In this document: one piece after another, positions 1-12,106 of the stretch
Numbering within the stretch: position 1 is the stretch's first letter
How the letters are laid out: every line of letters starts with the position of its first letter
Notes under the pieces: generated by a model
Told to the model about the DNA's origin: nothing
Database searches by the model: none
What the model saw: only the letters and a program-made list of their open reading frames with translations
Position numbers and translations under genes: made by a program
From: Druceiella hillmani
Taxonomy: Eukaryota; Arthropoda; Insecta; Lepidoptera; Hepialidae
Reading direction: 5' to 3'
Assembly: GCA_039881145.1 (NCBI GenBank)
Contig: JAYKKI010000066.1
Location: forward strand, 8,071,501 to 8,135,500
DNA length: 64,000 nt

Positions 1-661
1 TCTTGAAAGCTTTATACTGCGTCTTCAAAGCTTTAAAAATGATATAGAGCTAAAGCGCTGCGTTGTATGGATTATCTTAATTCCCCTACTTTGAGGAACG
101 AAAAAAGACATCAGCATACGGTCGGCGTGTTCGCCGGCTTTAAACAGCGGATCGTTTGTGGATGTCTGCATGTCTGAATACTTGCTTACCGCGAGCGGGT
201 ACGCCGGTGCATAGGTTTCGTTTATTTATTGAATAGTGAAATAAACATTTGTAGGTCGTAAATAGTTTAATTTTCAATTCGCTTATATATTTATTATATT
301 ATAAAATAAATAAAACGCTGGGTTATTAAACAAATTACTAAAAATGCAAAAAAAACGTAATATCTATATGAAAGTGTCGTCTTTAACATTTTTAATGCTA
401 CTAAATATATAGAGTTGCCCTAAATTTATGGTTTAATTTTGAAATAGTCACTCAGGAGGGTTTTCTTTAACTCTGCCCAAACACGAAATATTGTTCATGC
501 GACTATGTTCCTATGTAAGCCGTGTTTAAACTTAGAGAAGAGACTTCAAATACTGCAGTTTTGTAAATAGCAATCTCCATAAGACACTAATAAAAAGGGA
601 TATTTTGTCTCATAATTACTCATTCTTAGTAATGAAAAAGAAAACGAAGGGATTTGTGGGA

Positions 662-664
<3 letters not shown>
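1..664. other. AT-rich DNA with a mildly CpG-bearing first 220 bases
   Basis: The first 220 bases hold more CpG (for example around 60 and 120-215) than the following AT-rich stretch, so they may be the edge of a conserved or regulatory segment that starts outside the window. From 240 to 664 I see only AT-rich sequence with no gene, RNA or repeat I can support. Confidence 0.3.

Positions 665-708
<44 letters not shown>
665..708. repeat. (TA)n microsatellite
   Basis: Uninterrupted TA dinucleotide run of about 44 bases. It is the first of thirteen long TA tracts in the window. Short open frames of I-Y repeats over such tracts are translation artefacts. Confidence 0.95.
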
Positions 709-711
<3 letters not shown>

Positions 712-982
712 CATAAAGTATAAAAATCGTAGTAAATATTTCCTACGGTCTCTGCTTAGGTTTCTTTAATACCTTACGCCTTTAATACCTTCATTTTCCA
801 CAATTTTAAGTGTAATAATTTCGGAAAAGGACGGGTGTGAGGCATATTATTGAGTAGATTTCTGAAGTTGTATACTAAATCAAATTATGAACAAAATATT
901 GTTGTGACCCTTATAAGTGACATTTTCAAACTATAACTTAATACTATACAAATATGTAAATTTCTTTCGTCGATTACTTTAT

Positions 983-1448
983 AATTAATTTAGGGGTTGT
1001 CTTTTTCCTATTGAACTTGGTTTACTAGGGTTCGTGTTTGTATAAAGTAGTATAACATAATATAAAAAAATCTCTACTGTTCAAAACGAAACCTATAACA
1101 TTATAAAAATATTAAAATATCTTTTACAAACATTAGAAATAACCTGTATTTATTATATAATTACAAACATCTACTGCTAGTTAGAAATAATATTTATTAT
1201 AGTACATAGATTTTGAATTAATTTAGGGGTTGTCTTTTTCCTATTGAACTTGGTTTACTAGGGTTCGTGTTTGTAAAAAGTAGTATAACATAATAAAAAA
1301 AATCTCTACTGTTCAAAACGAAACCTATAATATTATAAAAATATTAAAATATCTTTTACAAATATTAGAAATAACCTGTATTTATTATATAATTACAAAC
1401 ACCTACTGCTAGTTAGAAATAATATTTATTATAGTACATAGATTTTGA
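983..1448. repeat. Tandem duplication, 233-bp unit, two copies
   Basis: The unit starting AATTAATTTAGGGGTTG at 983 starts again at 1216, and both copies run to GTACATAGATTTTGAA. The copies differ at only a few bases, so the duplication is fairly recent compared with the degenerate arrays elsewhere. No coding frame spans it. Confidence 0.92.
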
Positions 1449-2103
1449 AACAATGGCAAAGGAATTTACTACATGATTTTCTTTACTTTTAACGTATAAT
1501 ACATAAATACGTCTTTCTTTACAACAACCAAACATAATATATATATATAGAAATTTATTCGAAACCGAAATACTATAAAAGGTATATGTTCGCGGGCTGA
1601 ATCAATATTGAACGAAACAAAAAATGTGAGCGACAAAGACACTAGAAATACATTTTCCCACGCAGTTACTTTAACAAGTAAATGAGTTAAGTGAAATCCC
1701 TTTGCGAATCGAGGTAACAAAAGTCCATTATGTTGTTTATGAAGGAAGTGGAGAAAAGAAATATATTGTTTTCTCATTTAAATTGAAGAAAATTATTTTA
1801 TTGATATGACTTGTAGCTTGTTTTGAAATAGTAACAATATCGAGGAACACGGTTTTTTGTACCTAAACTGTACTGAATATTCCCTTACCACTAGCCATTA
1901 TTACTAAATATCTACCAATGGTATACTAGTTGTTGGTTGCAAAGCCATCAGCTTCCTATAGAAATGTGATTGAAGATATTAAAAAACTAAAATTATACCT
2001 ACACAACCTTAATGTTTAGTATATATGAAATAAAGTTACCTAGTGCGATTTTGGATTGCGTGTCGAGTGTTCAACGTCTCATTTGAAAATTAATTATTCA
2101 TAA

Positions 2104-2106
<3 letters not shown>
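1449..2106. other. AT-rich stretch without a recognised gene
   Basis: A 102-codon open frame lies on the minus strand (1469-1777). Its product is rich in F, V, L and K, has no family motif I know, and sits in sequence with the same composition as its surroundings. I do not support it as a gene. Confidence 0.4.
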
Positions 2107-2192
<86 letters not shown>

Positions 2193-2193
2193 T
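2107..2193. repeat. (TA)n microsatellite, interrupted by GTA
   Basis: About 85 bases of TA dinucleotides broken by single GTA steps, giving a locally self-complementary tract. Confidence 0.95.
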
Positions 2194-2437
2194 TCTCTGC
2201 AATATGCATATTCAATAATACCTAATGTAATTAAAGAGGAGAAAATATGTAAATAAAACTATAACGCTGTTATTTAAACATAACTTTAGCGTAGGCTTCT
2301 AAAAATATTGTTTTGTTATAAATTTAGGCTCCGTAGTTTCTAAAATAAGGGGGAAATATATGTTTTGTATACTTTTAGTGCAACTGACAAGAGGTATCGT
2401 ACGAAATTTGTGAAAAAATTATTTTGATATCTTTATA

Positions 2438-2560
2438 ACTAGCTGTTTTAAATTATATCGCATGCTACGCATGGAATTTCAAAAGTGTTTTTGCAGACCT
2501 TAATATTTCCATAGAAATATTTTTCAATTTCAGTTTGAGATATGTGTTAGTTTATATCCC
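2438..2560 (-). mobile_element. Helitron-like 3' end (relic)
   Basis: Read on the minus strand this segment ends in CAGCTAGT, with CTAG at 2442-2439. It is preceded by a GC-richer block containing GCATGC and ATGCG, which sits where Helitrons keep a 3' hairpin. The wording resembles a repeat end that is very common in insect genomes. The hairpin is poor here, so this is a decayed copy. Sequence to the right, to about 3,170, may be its interior, but I cannot fix the far end. Confidence 0.35.
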
Positions 2561-3189
2561 ATAATGCTATGTAGAATTTAAAGTTTCAGAATTTCAAATT
2601 GTTTCCGAGGAAAACGGCTTACCATCGTTCAGTTTTGTCATTTCTGAAATGTTTAAACCATATCTTAACAAATACCTGTGTACGTTATAAGAAGAAATCC
2701 TTTGAAATGATATGTGTCCTAGATAAATTTTCTTATCAGCAGTGAAAATGATGTTATAATATTATATAATTTAATAATTCCATCCGATGAAAAAATACAA
2801 TTATTTTCATAACTTCAGGGTAAATTTCTAAAAAAAACACATTCGTAAGGAGTGCCTACATCTCCAAAAATTTTCAGATTCATATTTCAAGATGCTATTT
2901 GAGGTTGTTATGTTAGTTAAATAGTTATTTGGGTAATATACACAAAAGTAATAAATACAAAAATGTGTATATTATTCCTGTATGTGATTTTATGACTAAA
3001 ACTGAGTAGAAAATGTCAGGTGACTATTTAAAGTAAATCAGCTGTTTCAGAAATAATCGCTTTCAAATTTGCGATTTCAAGAAGAAAAGTTATCTTTTTT
3101 AATGAAAAACCCTTGAAATATATTTAGATTTGTATACAGAATTTTAAATATGACATATTTTTCTATATGTACAAATACACATAAAAACA
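2561..3189. other. AT-rich stretch, possibly interior of the adjacent relic
   Basis: No open frame or RNA is recognised. The 3163-3351 minus-strand open frame is partly translation of the CA/CG microsatellite and is rejected. Confidence 0.3.
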
Positions 3190-3246
3190 TACAGACGCAC
3201 GCACGCATGCACGCACGCACGTATGCACAGACACACACACAAACAC
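3190..3246. repeat. CA/CG-rich microsatellite
   Basis: Imperfect run of GCAC and CACA steps (ACGCACGCATGCACGC, then ACACACACAC). It is one of the few dinucleotide tracts in the window that is not TA. Confidence 0.85.
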
Positions 3247-3703
3247 AGTTTTGGAAAATTTTGTGTTTTGAATAGAATGAAAGTTTTTGTTTAATTTGTG
3301 TTTTTTTCGTGATTTTAATTTCAGCCAGTCATACATACACATAGGAGACACAACACAAAAGAAAACAAAAAACTGGAGATACGTATAACCTTGTTCGAAT
3401 CACCAGATAGCCTTGCTAATATATCAATATATTACTCAGAATAATATCCATTTCATTTTATTATATACATCGGAACATTTGCATTGTACAACCTAATAGA
3501 ATAACAACAATTTAATTTATTACCCTCACTAAAATACTTGTATATTGTATAACTTTCGAAAATATAAAATTAAACCGCTCCCCTATCATGAACTCCCTAA
3601 CGTAAGCAGTGGGAAAACCTACGCTGAACCCCGCTTCCGCTATCGTTTTGTGTAATATTTAAAAGCTGTAGAAAATTTATAAGAGTCAATCTTCACTAAT
3701 TGC
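3247..3703. other. Unique AT-rich stretch
   Basis: A short GC-richer patch near 3,580-3,650 has no recognisable coding or RNA signal. Nothing else is supported. Confidence 0.3.
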
Positions 3704-3744
3704 CCACCTGAAGATGTTGTTATACAACGAAACCTAGGTAGTGT
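3704..3744 (+). ncRNA. Hammerhead-ribozyme-like motif (type I, short stem III)
   Basis: The core reads CTGAAGA at 3708, then a stem II GTTGT-TAT-ACAAC with five perfect pairs, then GAAAC, then a tiny stem III ACC-TA-GGT, then A as the cleavage-site base (triplet GTA). Three of four stem I pairs form between CCAC and GTGT. One T lies between CTGAAGA and stem II, which is non-canonical. The same block recurs in the elements at 34.5, 49.3 and 51.0 kb. Hammerheads of this compact form are known from Penelope-like elements; assignment here is inference from fold and recurrence. No target-site duplication was seen for this copy. Confidence 0.6.
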
Positions 3745-3949
3745 AGTAGAATTAATTATTTAACGTTATTGGTTAACAAATAACATTTTCTAGCTAATTA
3801 AATGAATAAAGAGCGAAAGGAACCGATTAATATTTTTGCTTTTCTACTCTGAGACACATAAACTCTAATTACGCAATATATGCTAAATGATGAAGGTCTT
3901 CCAATTATTTCAAAAATTTAATCACTTCATTCGACCACGTTTTGAAGTT

Positions 3950-4500
3950 ACAACGTAACAATCAAACACTCCAACCCTCATCAAAATCGTCTGTTAGATG
4001 TATAAACCTATCTTGAAGTGCCAACTCGGAGCGCACATAACAATAAAGCAATTAAACGTCCGAAATGACCACGTAATAATTGATTCGCATCAGCCGATGG
4101 AGCAGCGCGCTACGAAGCTCACGAACGCGTCTAGGTGGAGTGTCCCCGCGGCCCCGAGGACGCGTGAACGACCGTAACAATAACAATTATTTTGTGTGAA
4201 CGCGTTAATGGAGCATCGTAAAGTACAACGAAGCCGTAATAACGCCGCCCGCCCTGCGTACGAAATTAAAATGAGAGAGGTCTTTAGAAGGGTCGAAGTA
4301 ACTTACAGGCTCAATTATAAATCCTGCCCACAATGACGTAATAATTTATCCCGTACCATTTTAACACGATCGTTATTTATATTAAAATTGCTCACAATGG
4401 AATACGTTTTAAAACTTGTAAACACGACTGCGTGTGTAGGCTTGCGAGCGGTGTATATCATTCGAATTGGGTAATATATCTCAAGGCTTCGTGCTGATCC
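3950..4500. promoter_or_regulatory. CpG-bearing island, candidate conserved regulatory element
   Basis: GC and CpG rise sharply against the AT-rich background, most strongly at 4,095-4,170 (GCGCGC, CCGCGGCCCCGAGG) and 4,240-4,265. The segment also holds homeodomain-type ATTA/TAAT cores, CAATAAAG (posterior-Hox-like), and an ACAAT/ATTGT-type pair near 4,175-4,195 suggestive of Sox sites. No splice-bounded frame is convincing. Preserved CpG in a gene-free region fits a functional non-coding element; this is inference, and an unrecognised exon is the alternative. Confidence 0.4.
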
Positions 4501-5124
4501 TTGCCGTCCAGGACGGTTAAGGTCTATAACCGGATTGGTGGGATGGTTATAAGTGTTTCTTCCCTAGGTCGGTAGTTTATGGCGCGTGGATGTAAAGAAA
4601 GATAAAATTGAGCGGTCAGTCGGTTGTAAATTGGTATTTTTATTGCGATCTTCTAACTGACTTACGTGATTAACATTTGATTTAGGCTCGACAGAGTTAT
4701 GTGTAAGAGTAGTAAGGGAAAAAGAGGAAGACGAGAAGAGAAACATGTTATTGCCCACGGCGTTTATAAATTTTGAAATATTAATAGCCACTTGCATTTG
4801 TATAGAAACTGTGATTGCTATTATCAATTCTAGTAATCCCGTGAGGAAAAGTTAGCCACGCATTCCAGGGTAAATTTCATGTGTTTGAATAATGTATAAT
4901 CTGTATGAAATTTGTAATATATGGAATCTTATATCCTATAAGTTTACTACATCTTACATTGTTGTTATTCGAACTTTAGGGAATTTTAGGGATTGTGAAC
5001 TATATAGAAGGAAATAATAATACAACGTATTTAATGATGCATTGAGGTACTCGGACTAGGAAAGTGGTATGTATTACAGATATATATTGTTTATTATATC
5101 TGTCGCAAGTATCAAATGATTTTT
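4501..5124. other. AT-rich stretch without a recognised gene
   Basis: An 87-codon minus-strand open frame (4564-4827) gives a serine- and threonine-rich peptide that I do not recognise. It continues the shoulder of the island to its left. I see no start context or homology to support it. Confidence 0.3.
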
Positions 5125-5876
5125 TTAATTAAAACAGGAACGTTTGGGATACTGACACTCATAATCAACTTATTAATGGAGGTAGTGAACTGATATAGAT
5201 TTAAATATATTTAATTTATAAAGGAAAATGTAAGATACTGACAGTTATTACCATCTTATTACTAGAATTAGTGAACTGATATAAATTGACATATCTTTAA
5301 TTTATAAAGGAACATATAAGATACCAATACTTATTATAGTAATATTGATAGAGGTAGTGAACTGATATAGGTTTACATATCTTTAATTTATAAAGGAACA
5401 TGTAAGATACTGACAGTTATTACCATCTTATTACTAGAATTAGTGAACTGATATAAATTGACATATCTTTAATTTATAAAGGAACATATAAGATACCAAT
5501 ACTTATTATAGTAATATTGATAGAGGTAGTGAACTGATATAGGTTTACATATCTTTAATTTATAAAGGAACATGTAAGATACTGACAGTTATTACCATCT
5601 TATTACTAGAATTAGTGAACTGATATATATATTGACATATCTTTAATTTACAAAGGAACATATAAGATACCAACACTTATTTGTAGTATTATTGATAGAG
5701 GTAGTGAACTGATATAGGTTTACATATCTTCAATTTATGAAGGAACATGTAAGTACTTGTTACCATCTTGTTACTAGGGATAGTGAACTAACATATATTT
5801 ATTTTTAATTTATAAAAGGACGTATGGGATACCGACACTTATTACCAACTTATTACTAGAAGTAGTGAATGGATAC
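5125..5876. repeat. Satellite-like array with alternating 86-bp monomers (172-bp dimer)
   Basis: About nine monomers of roughly 86 bp share TAGTGAACTGATATA, ATATCTTTAATTTATAAAGG and AAGATAC. Two variants alternate. Type A has GAGGTAGTGAACTGATATAGG. Type B has AGAATTAGTGAACTGATATAA. Identical landmarks at 5351 and 5523 give a 172-bp higher-order period. The central dimers are nearly identical and the edge monomers diverge, as expected for an array homogenised in its middle. Confidence 0.93.
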
Positions 5877-6395
5877 AGATATAGATTACTAAGAGATTTT
5901 ACCATAGCAAAAAAACGGCGTATTAGTGATTCCTACCCTGTTTGAAGTTATTTTATACATCATAAGTCATTTAAAGTTAATTTATATATCATGTGTTATC
6001 ACCAAATAAACTTCTTGATCAGGAAATATCTAATAATGCAGAACGCAGTTATTTAGAGGGACATTTATATTATTCAGGAAATTAAAAAAATAATGACATC
6101 TAAAATCATCGTTATACTTTTCCTGCAACCTTTGTTTTGGATTGTAAAAACTCGGCTTGTTACATTATTTTAGATTCACGGGGATTGTAAAATAATGATG
6201 GAAAAGTAAAAGAATATATTTTTGTTTATTTACCCACAATTACGATAATATTACACTTATGCATATTTTGTGTAAATAAATAACAAAACTAATTTTTTGA
6301 AAGTCGAAATTCTAAATACATTTTATAATTCTGACAATAATATGTTCCAGTAGTTAGTATTCATTTAAAATGTACTAAGCTATTTACATCATGTC
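5877..6395. other. AT-rich spacer between two tandem arrays
   Basis: Unique AT-rich sequence with no gene, RNA or repeat recognised. Confidence 0.4.
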
Positions 6396-7372
6396 ATAGA
6401 GCAATTGAATCTAAATTTGAATTAATCTACGATATAATTCGGTTCGGCCGCTGGTATTGTAAAAATTTGGCAACTAATTGTAGGCAGGAAATTATACGTT
6501 ATAAGGAATTATAGATATAGTGATCTTTCTATTCACCTAAGCAACTGAATGCTGTGGTAACGAGAGAGATTATGATATAATTAAGTACTGGATACTGGCA
6601 TTGTAAAAATTTGGAAACTACCTGAAAGCAGAAAATTATAAGTTACGAAGAAATAGAGATAAAGTAATATTTCTATTCACCTGAGCAGTTGAATACCGTG
6701 GTAAAATGGAGAATTACAATATCAGTTAGTTCTATACACCGGTATTGAAAAAAATGGGTAATTATTTGAAAGCAGGAAATTATAAGTTACGAAGATATAG
6801 AGATAAAGTAATATTTCTATTCATCTGAGTAGTTGAATACCGTGGTAAAATGGAGAATTACAATATCAGTCAGTTCTATACACCGGTATTGAGAAAAATG
6901 GGTAATTATTTGAAAGCAGGAAATTATAAGTTACGAAGAAATAGAGATAAAGTAATATTTTTATTCACCTGAGCAGTTGAACACCGTGGTAAAATGGAGA
7001 ATTACAATATCAGTCAGTTCTATACACCGGTATTGAAAAAATGGGTAATTATTTGAAAGCAGGAAATTATAAGTTACGAAGAAATAGAGATAAAGTAATA
7101 TTTCTATTCACCTGAGCTGTTGAATACCGTGGTAAAATGGAGAATTACAATATCAGTCAGTTCTATACACCGGTATTGAAAAAATGGGTAATTATTTGAA
7201 AGCAGGAAATTATAAGTTACGAAGAAATAGAGATAAAGTAATATTTCTATTCACCTGAGCTGTTGAATACCGTGGTAAAATGAAGAATTACAATATCAGT
7301 CAGTTCTATACACCGGTATTGAAAAAATGGGTAATTATTTGAAAGCAGGAAATTATAAGTTACGAAGAATTA
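6396..7372. repeat. Tandem array, 143-144 bp unit, about seven copies
   Basis: The landmark ACCGTGG recurs at 6695, 6839, 6983, 7126 and 7269. Each unit also carries CACCGGTATTGA, GGGTAATTATTTGAAAGCAG and AAGTTACGAAGA. The first two units are diverged and the last four nearly identical. The array ends abruptly near 7,372 at a GC-richer junction (GGCCCCCC). It does not share a unit with the array at 5.1-5.9 kb. Confidence 0.95.
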
Positions 7373-9966
7373 GAAGTCAAGGCCCCCCTCTATTCAACAA
7401 TATAGGATGCAAAGAATTGAAATAGAGTATACGTCGAGACAACAGGTGTAAAATTAGAACTGGAAATTAACTATACCGTCTCATATGGAAAAGGAGAAAA
7501 GACTTCTATTGGGCACGCTCAGTTATTGTAATATTTGTTTTTTTTTTGGTATCCGAGTAATTTATTTGGATTCACACTAAAATTTGAGTAACAAATTAAT
7601 AGAACACATTGAAATTCCCCAGCATAAAGTAACAAGAATATTTTTAAATTATTTTTTTGCTACAACCATTAAATACTCATGAAAACTCAGTCGCGAGTCA
7701 AATACGATTCACGTATCGATTACTTCATAAAGTCGGCAAAGAGGAGTCGGCCTTGTATACCGGTGAAGAACATGCGCTTAAGAATAAATTGCTGATATAA
7801 TTTTTGAATTGCTAACAGTCAATGCCTGAAATTTAAATCCTAGTTCACTAGTATATATTACTTCTGTTCACAAGATAAGAAGTGAAGAAACCTAAGAGGA
7901 GAAGTAAAACCCAGATCCTCCGAGATATTTCTATAGGATAACATAATCTAAGCGATGAAAGCTTTCTGGTAATCGAAGTTTGTAAAAGGAACCTGAAATC
8001 ATATACCATCACTTCGTAACGACCATAAAATCAATAAGAGTATCTTTAGAAATAAATCATTTTGCCATAGAATATTGAAATACTAAAACCATTTCATTTA
8101 GCACGAATATTTGGCTTTGCTTTTATTTTATATTTTATAACAAAATTTTAAACACGAAATGTAGACAAGAAAATAAAAATAATAGAAACGGAGCAGATTT
8201 CATTACACTAATTGAATTAAAAAAAAGCCTAGGAGTAATTTGATATCAAAGGGGAACTTAATACAGTATAAATATTAAATAACATATAGTATTTTTTTCA
8301 AATATTTAAGGGGATTCTGGGAAACTGTACACGCTTCTTATGGCTTATAATTTATTGTATAATTAATAAATTGAAATATTAATAATTCATAATCACAGTC
8401 TATTAAAAAATTGTATCATATTAAGCTCCAGTTAGTCAAAAGGTCCATACGCATAATTTTAATTATTTCGGCATATCAATGTTTTTCACATAAAAACTTT
8501 TGTCTAATTCCTCACATCTGGTGAGATATTTAACTTCCTATGACCCAGGTTTCAAAGGTCATCTTTAGTGTATTGATTTAAATCATTTGGTGAGATTTTC
8601 TATGAAGTTTTTACAGGTCCAACAATATATTATAAATTGGTGGACTATTATTTCTCAACTAGCACCTAGAGCCTACTCAGCTATAATAATTTTGCTTTAA
8701 ATTTCGTTGTACATAATGCTGTTGTAAATACTTCAAATATAGCGGTTTAGATGGAAGGGGATGGGGACCCGTAATTTAAAAAAAATACCATGTTATAGGT
8801 TATTATTTCGTAAACAGATACCTGTATCGAAAAATTGTTCATGATATACGCCCAATACTTTTTAAACACATATTTAACTATGCTTTGAACAATGGTATAC
8901 GCATTTAAAAAAACACACCACTTTATATTTAGGCAGGTACCCAAAACCATTATTTAAAATGTAACTTTTCCGGCGTGATAATTATATATAACCATTCAAA
9001 AGCAATTTAGCTTTATGACACTCACAGCCTCCAAATGAAATATGGAGGACATGGCGAAATTATAAGCGTTTTTAATTTGGCTTCGGAACCCTAAAAATCA
9101 AACTATATGGCAATGACAAGACTAGAACTGAAGTTAAAAGCTAAGCTTGTGTATATAAGCTATAAATATGTTTTAAAAATAATATAGACGTAAAGCATTT
9201 CATACGATTATTAAAATCTTTGAAAATTACGAAGATGTTGCTCAGGTCCACATATTTTGCCTTTCCACATTTAGGATAAAGAGACGCATAAGGAAAACAC
9301 AAAAATTGCCCCAACGTTACATAAGTAGAGTAAATTTTTTTAAAAGCTGCAATTTTCCAGAACATAAAAATCAAATCAACTAAGCGATTGACAGTCAGGA
9401 AAGGCAAAAAAAGTAATTACAATTTGCATCCATTATATTAAACAAAAAATAACTTCACAAAGCGCACAGGTTCGTTTGTAATAACTTAAAAACGATTAAC
9501 AAAAATAAACTGATTGCCTTTTTTATGTGTAGGCCTCTTCTAAGTTAATTAAATATAAACTAACAACTGGCAGAACGAATGTTAATATGTTCGGTTTTTG
9601 TTACCAAAACGAAGGTCTTTTTCTTTCTTTACGAAGCTTTACGAAGTGTTTTACGAACCTTTTTTCGACAAATATCTTGGGCTTGCAAATTTCGTAGTTT
9701 AGTATGTTTCACCTGTGTATGGACGATGCAACGAGACACAGTCTACTCTCTATTATGTCGTGCTGCTTCCAAAAGTTCCGTGGAAATAGCATTTACAAAC
9801 TATAATGAAAAATAACGTGACTTTTCACAAAAAAATATAAGATGGCTCGTGTCTCTTATTAATGATTCAAATGATAAGTAATTTTTTCGTTTTCCTTTTA
9901 AATAGTTCCACTTTTATTCTAGCAACACCTGGGCCCAACACTATATCATTACTAAAATCTATTAAA
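7373..9966. other. 2.6 kb of mostly unique AT-rich DNA
   Basis: Short open frames (minus 8747-8950, minus 9141-9407, plus 9579-9815) show no known motif, no codon bias distinct from the background and no splice-flanked structure. I support no gene. A small 6-bp-arm palindrome (CCTCCA...TGGAGG) lies near 9,028. Confidence 0.4.
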
Positions 9967-10014
9967 ATCAAAATTCTGAGCAGAAACTCAGAATTTTGAA
10001 ATCAAAATTCTGAG
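9967..10014. repeat. 12-bp inverted repeat with an extra direct copy
   Basis: CAAAATTCTGAG (9969-9980) is followed by its exact complement CTCAGAATTTTG (9987-9998), forming a hairpin with a 6-base loop. A third copy in the first orientation follows at 10003-10014. It could be a decayed palindromic insertion tip; function unknown. Confidence 0.75.
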
Positions 10015-10235
10015 TTTTAATAAAAAATTGCGACCTATGTGAACTAGTCACTTGTTTTACCCATAAACATGAATAATGTGGAACACTTCGTTTAAGGTAA
10101 AGGTTCAATTCCGCATCCGCCATTGTTTGACATTAAATTGTTTCTTCATCATAATTATTGAAAATGAGGTAAATAGCGATTGTAACTGTTTTATTAATTT
10201 TGGATTTTCAAGTAATGAACATATTCCGTTACTGT

Positions 10236-10284
<49 letters not shown>

Positions 10285-11236
10285 GTGTGTGTGTATAGTC
10301 TACCCTTTCTTGAAAAAAGTTACGTCTCTGAATATATGTTAGTAGAAAGTATGTTCTAATTTAATCTATGACCTACAGATCTGATAGACCTATAAGTTGA
10401 TGCCAGATAGACATTATTATGAAAATAATAGAGCTGAGTTCGACCTTTGATGCACAAAATTAAACGCTACGATAATCAAAATCAATAAACTACTTTCAAA
10501 CGACCTAACTTAATGTTTAGGATAAAAATGAGAATGAGATAAATATATTAACGATTAACGGATCACTCAATCATTTTATTAATATAGAAATTGATCTTTT
10601 ATTTCCAAAAGGAACAAAATAATAAAGAAGTTAAATTAAATTTTAAAAAATATAAATCGATGATCTCAAAGATCATTTTTATTCCGCCTCGTTCACTATT
10701 ATACTTTTCACTTTAAATTGTTCGATTTTTCCGCCTTTTTAATGTTCTACTTTAAACTTCAGTTTTCCTTCCGGCATACACCATAGAAACATTACGGTAC
10801 AGATTAATTAAAAAGTATTAAATTTTTTAAAAACTTTGTATTTCTCTAACTACAAAATCGGAAACCTACAAAATCAAAGAAAGTGAGAACTAAATAGTTA
10901 TAGAATAATGTAGTTTTAAATATATTTAAGATATGCTTTCAAGTTATCAAGATTCATTAATATTCTAAGTTCTAATAATTTGCTTTATAATTGACAAACC
11001 GTGCACATACGACGTTTTTATGAATTTCACAAGTAAAACAAATCACAAAAATAATTTGGAGCAAAATTTTAATTATAAATGCATTTGTTTTACAAACACA
11101 TGATGTTTGATCAAATTATTATAAATATCTTTGCATTGAACTGATATTTTACTCCAGTGAAACGATTAAACAACATTTTTGGATATATACATATTTGTGC
11201 TACCGATTGGCCAAAAAAGACTGATGATAAATTATA
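10015..11236. other. AT-rich stretch with one (TA)n tract
   Basis: Contains the TA tract at 10,240-10,280. No gene is supported; the 68-codon plus-strand frame at 10076-10282 ends in the TA tract. Confidence 0.35.
10240..10280. repeat. (TA)n microsatellite
   Basis: About 40 bases of TA followed by a short (TG)n run. Confidence 0.93.
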
Positions 11237-11263
11237 TATCAGCACGTCTCGTACGTGCTGATA
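11237..11263. repeat. Perfect 11-bp hairpin
   Basis: TATCAGCACGT and its exact complement ACGTGCTGATA are separated by five bases. It lies in AT-rich DNA with no gene on either side, so a bacterial-style terminator reading does not apply. Confidence 0.75.
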
Positions 11264-12106
11264 CTCGTATATAGATGGTAAGTATGTAAAGCAAATGGTA
11301 TCGCTGGTCAAGTCTTTAATAGTCACAGTATAATTAATCTCATTTACCTAGCTCAGACATCTGAACATCAATAGCCGAACATCAGTTTGATGGTCAATAG
11401 AGAAAATCGGGTGCCAAGGAATGTATTTAAAAAAATAATTTACCTTAGTCTAACTTGTCATAGTTAATATATACACCAAATGTGAATACATATAGTATTT
11501 ATGAATACAGATTTAAATGCATTACACTGGTGTGGAAAAATACTGAGAAATAATATAATCTCTGAAGAAATATTTCACAGAATAATTTAGGAAAATTTTA
11601 TTCTTCAGTAAAGTAATTGTAATTTTAGGTTGAACATTTTGAATAAATGCGGTGATTTCATCCTCTTTAATAAGGAAAATTAAATTGTGATATTTATTTT
11701 TTTATCAAAAAATTTGGATACTGAAGTTATCGAATGAATATGCAGGAAAAGTCAGGTGAAAAGAAACTTTATTATCTTGAAAATGATTTCCCTCTGAATT
11801 TCTTATAATACTACAATTGACATAATAATCTACTAAATGATTCAGGGAAACTTAGCACAATTCTTTGAAATTAGTTTCTTTATTTAAATATTATCACTGT
11901 TTAGACGGTTTTTTATTGCGAGTTAAAAATTTCTTCCATTCGATATAACTATGCCAAATTTCCATAAAATTTATATTTTTTTGCGTATGTCTAATAAAGT
12001 TTTACCGCAGTTTTATAAATATATTAAGCACTATATCGCACTTAAAACACTTTGTAAAGTATTCGATGACGCTACAGCATTTTCACAGGTTTTATATATT
12101 TTTCAG
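11264..12106. other. AT-rich stretch leading into the 12.1-kb island
   Basis: No gene is recognised. A polypyrimidine run ending TTTTTCAG at 12,097-12,106 is a plausible 3' splice site (see the candidate exon entry). Confidence 0.35.

Noticed and set aside
5125..7372. CRISPR-like arrays
   Set aside because: Repeats are contiguous without unique spacers, the units are long and the context is eukaryotic.
11237..11263. Rho-independent terminator or pre-miRNA
   Set aside because: The genome is eukaryotic, so terminator logic does not apply. An 11-bp stem is too short for a miRNA precursor.
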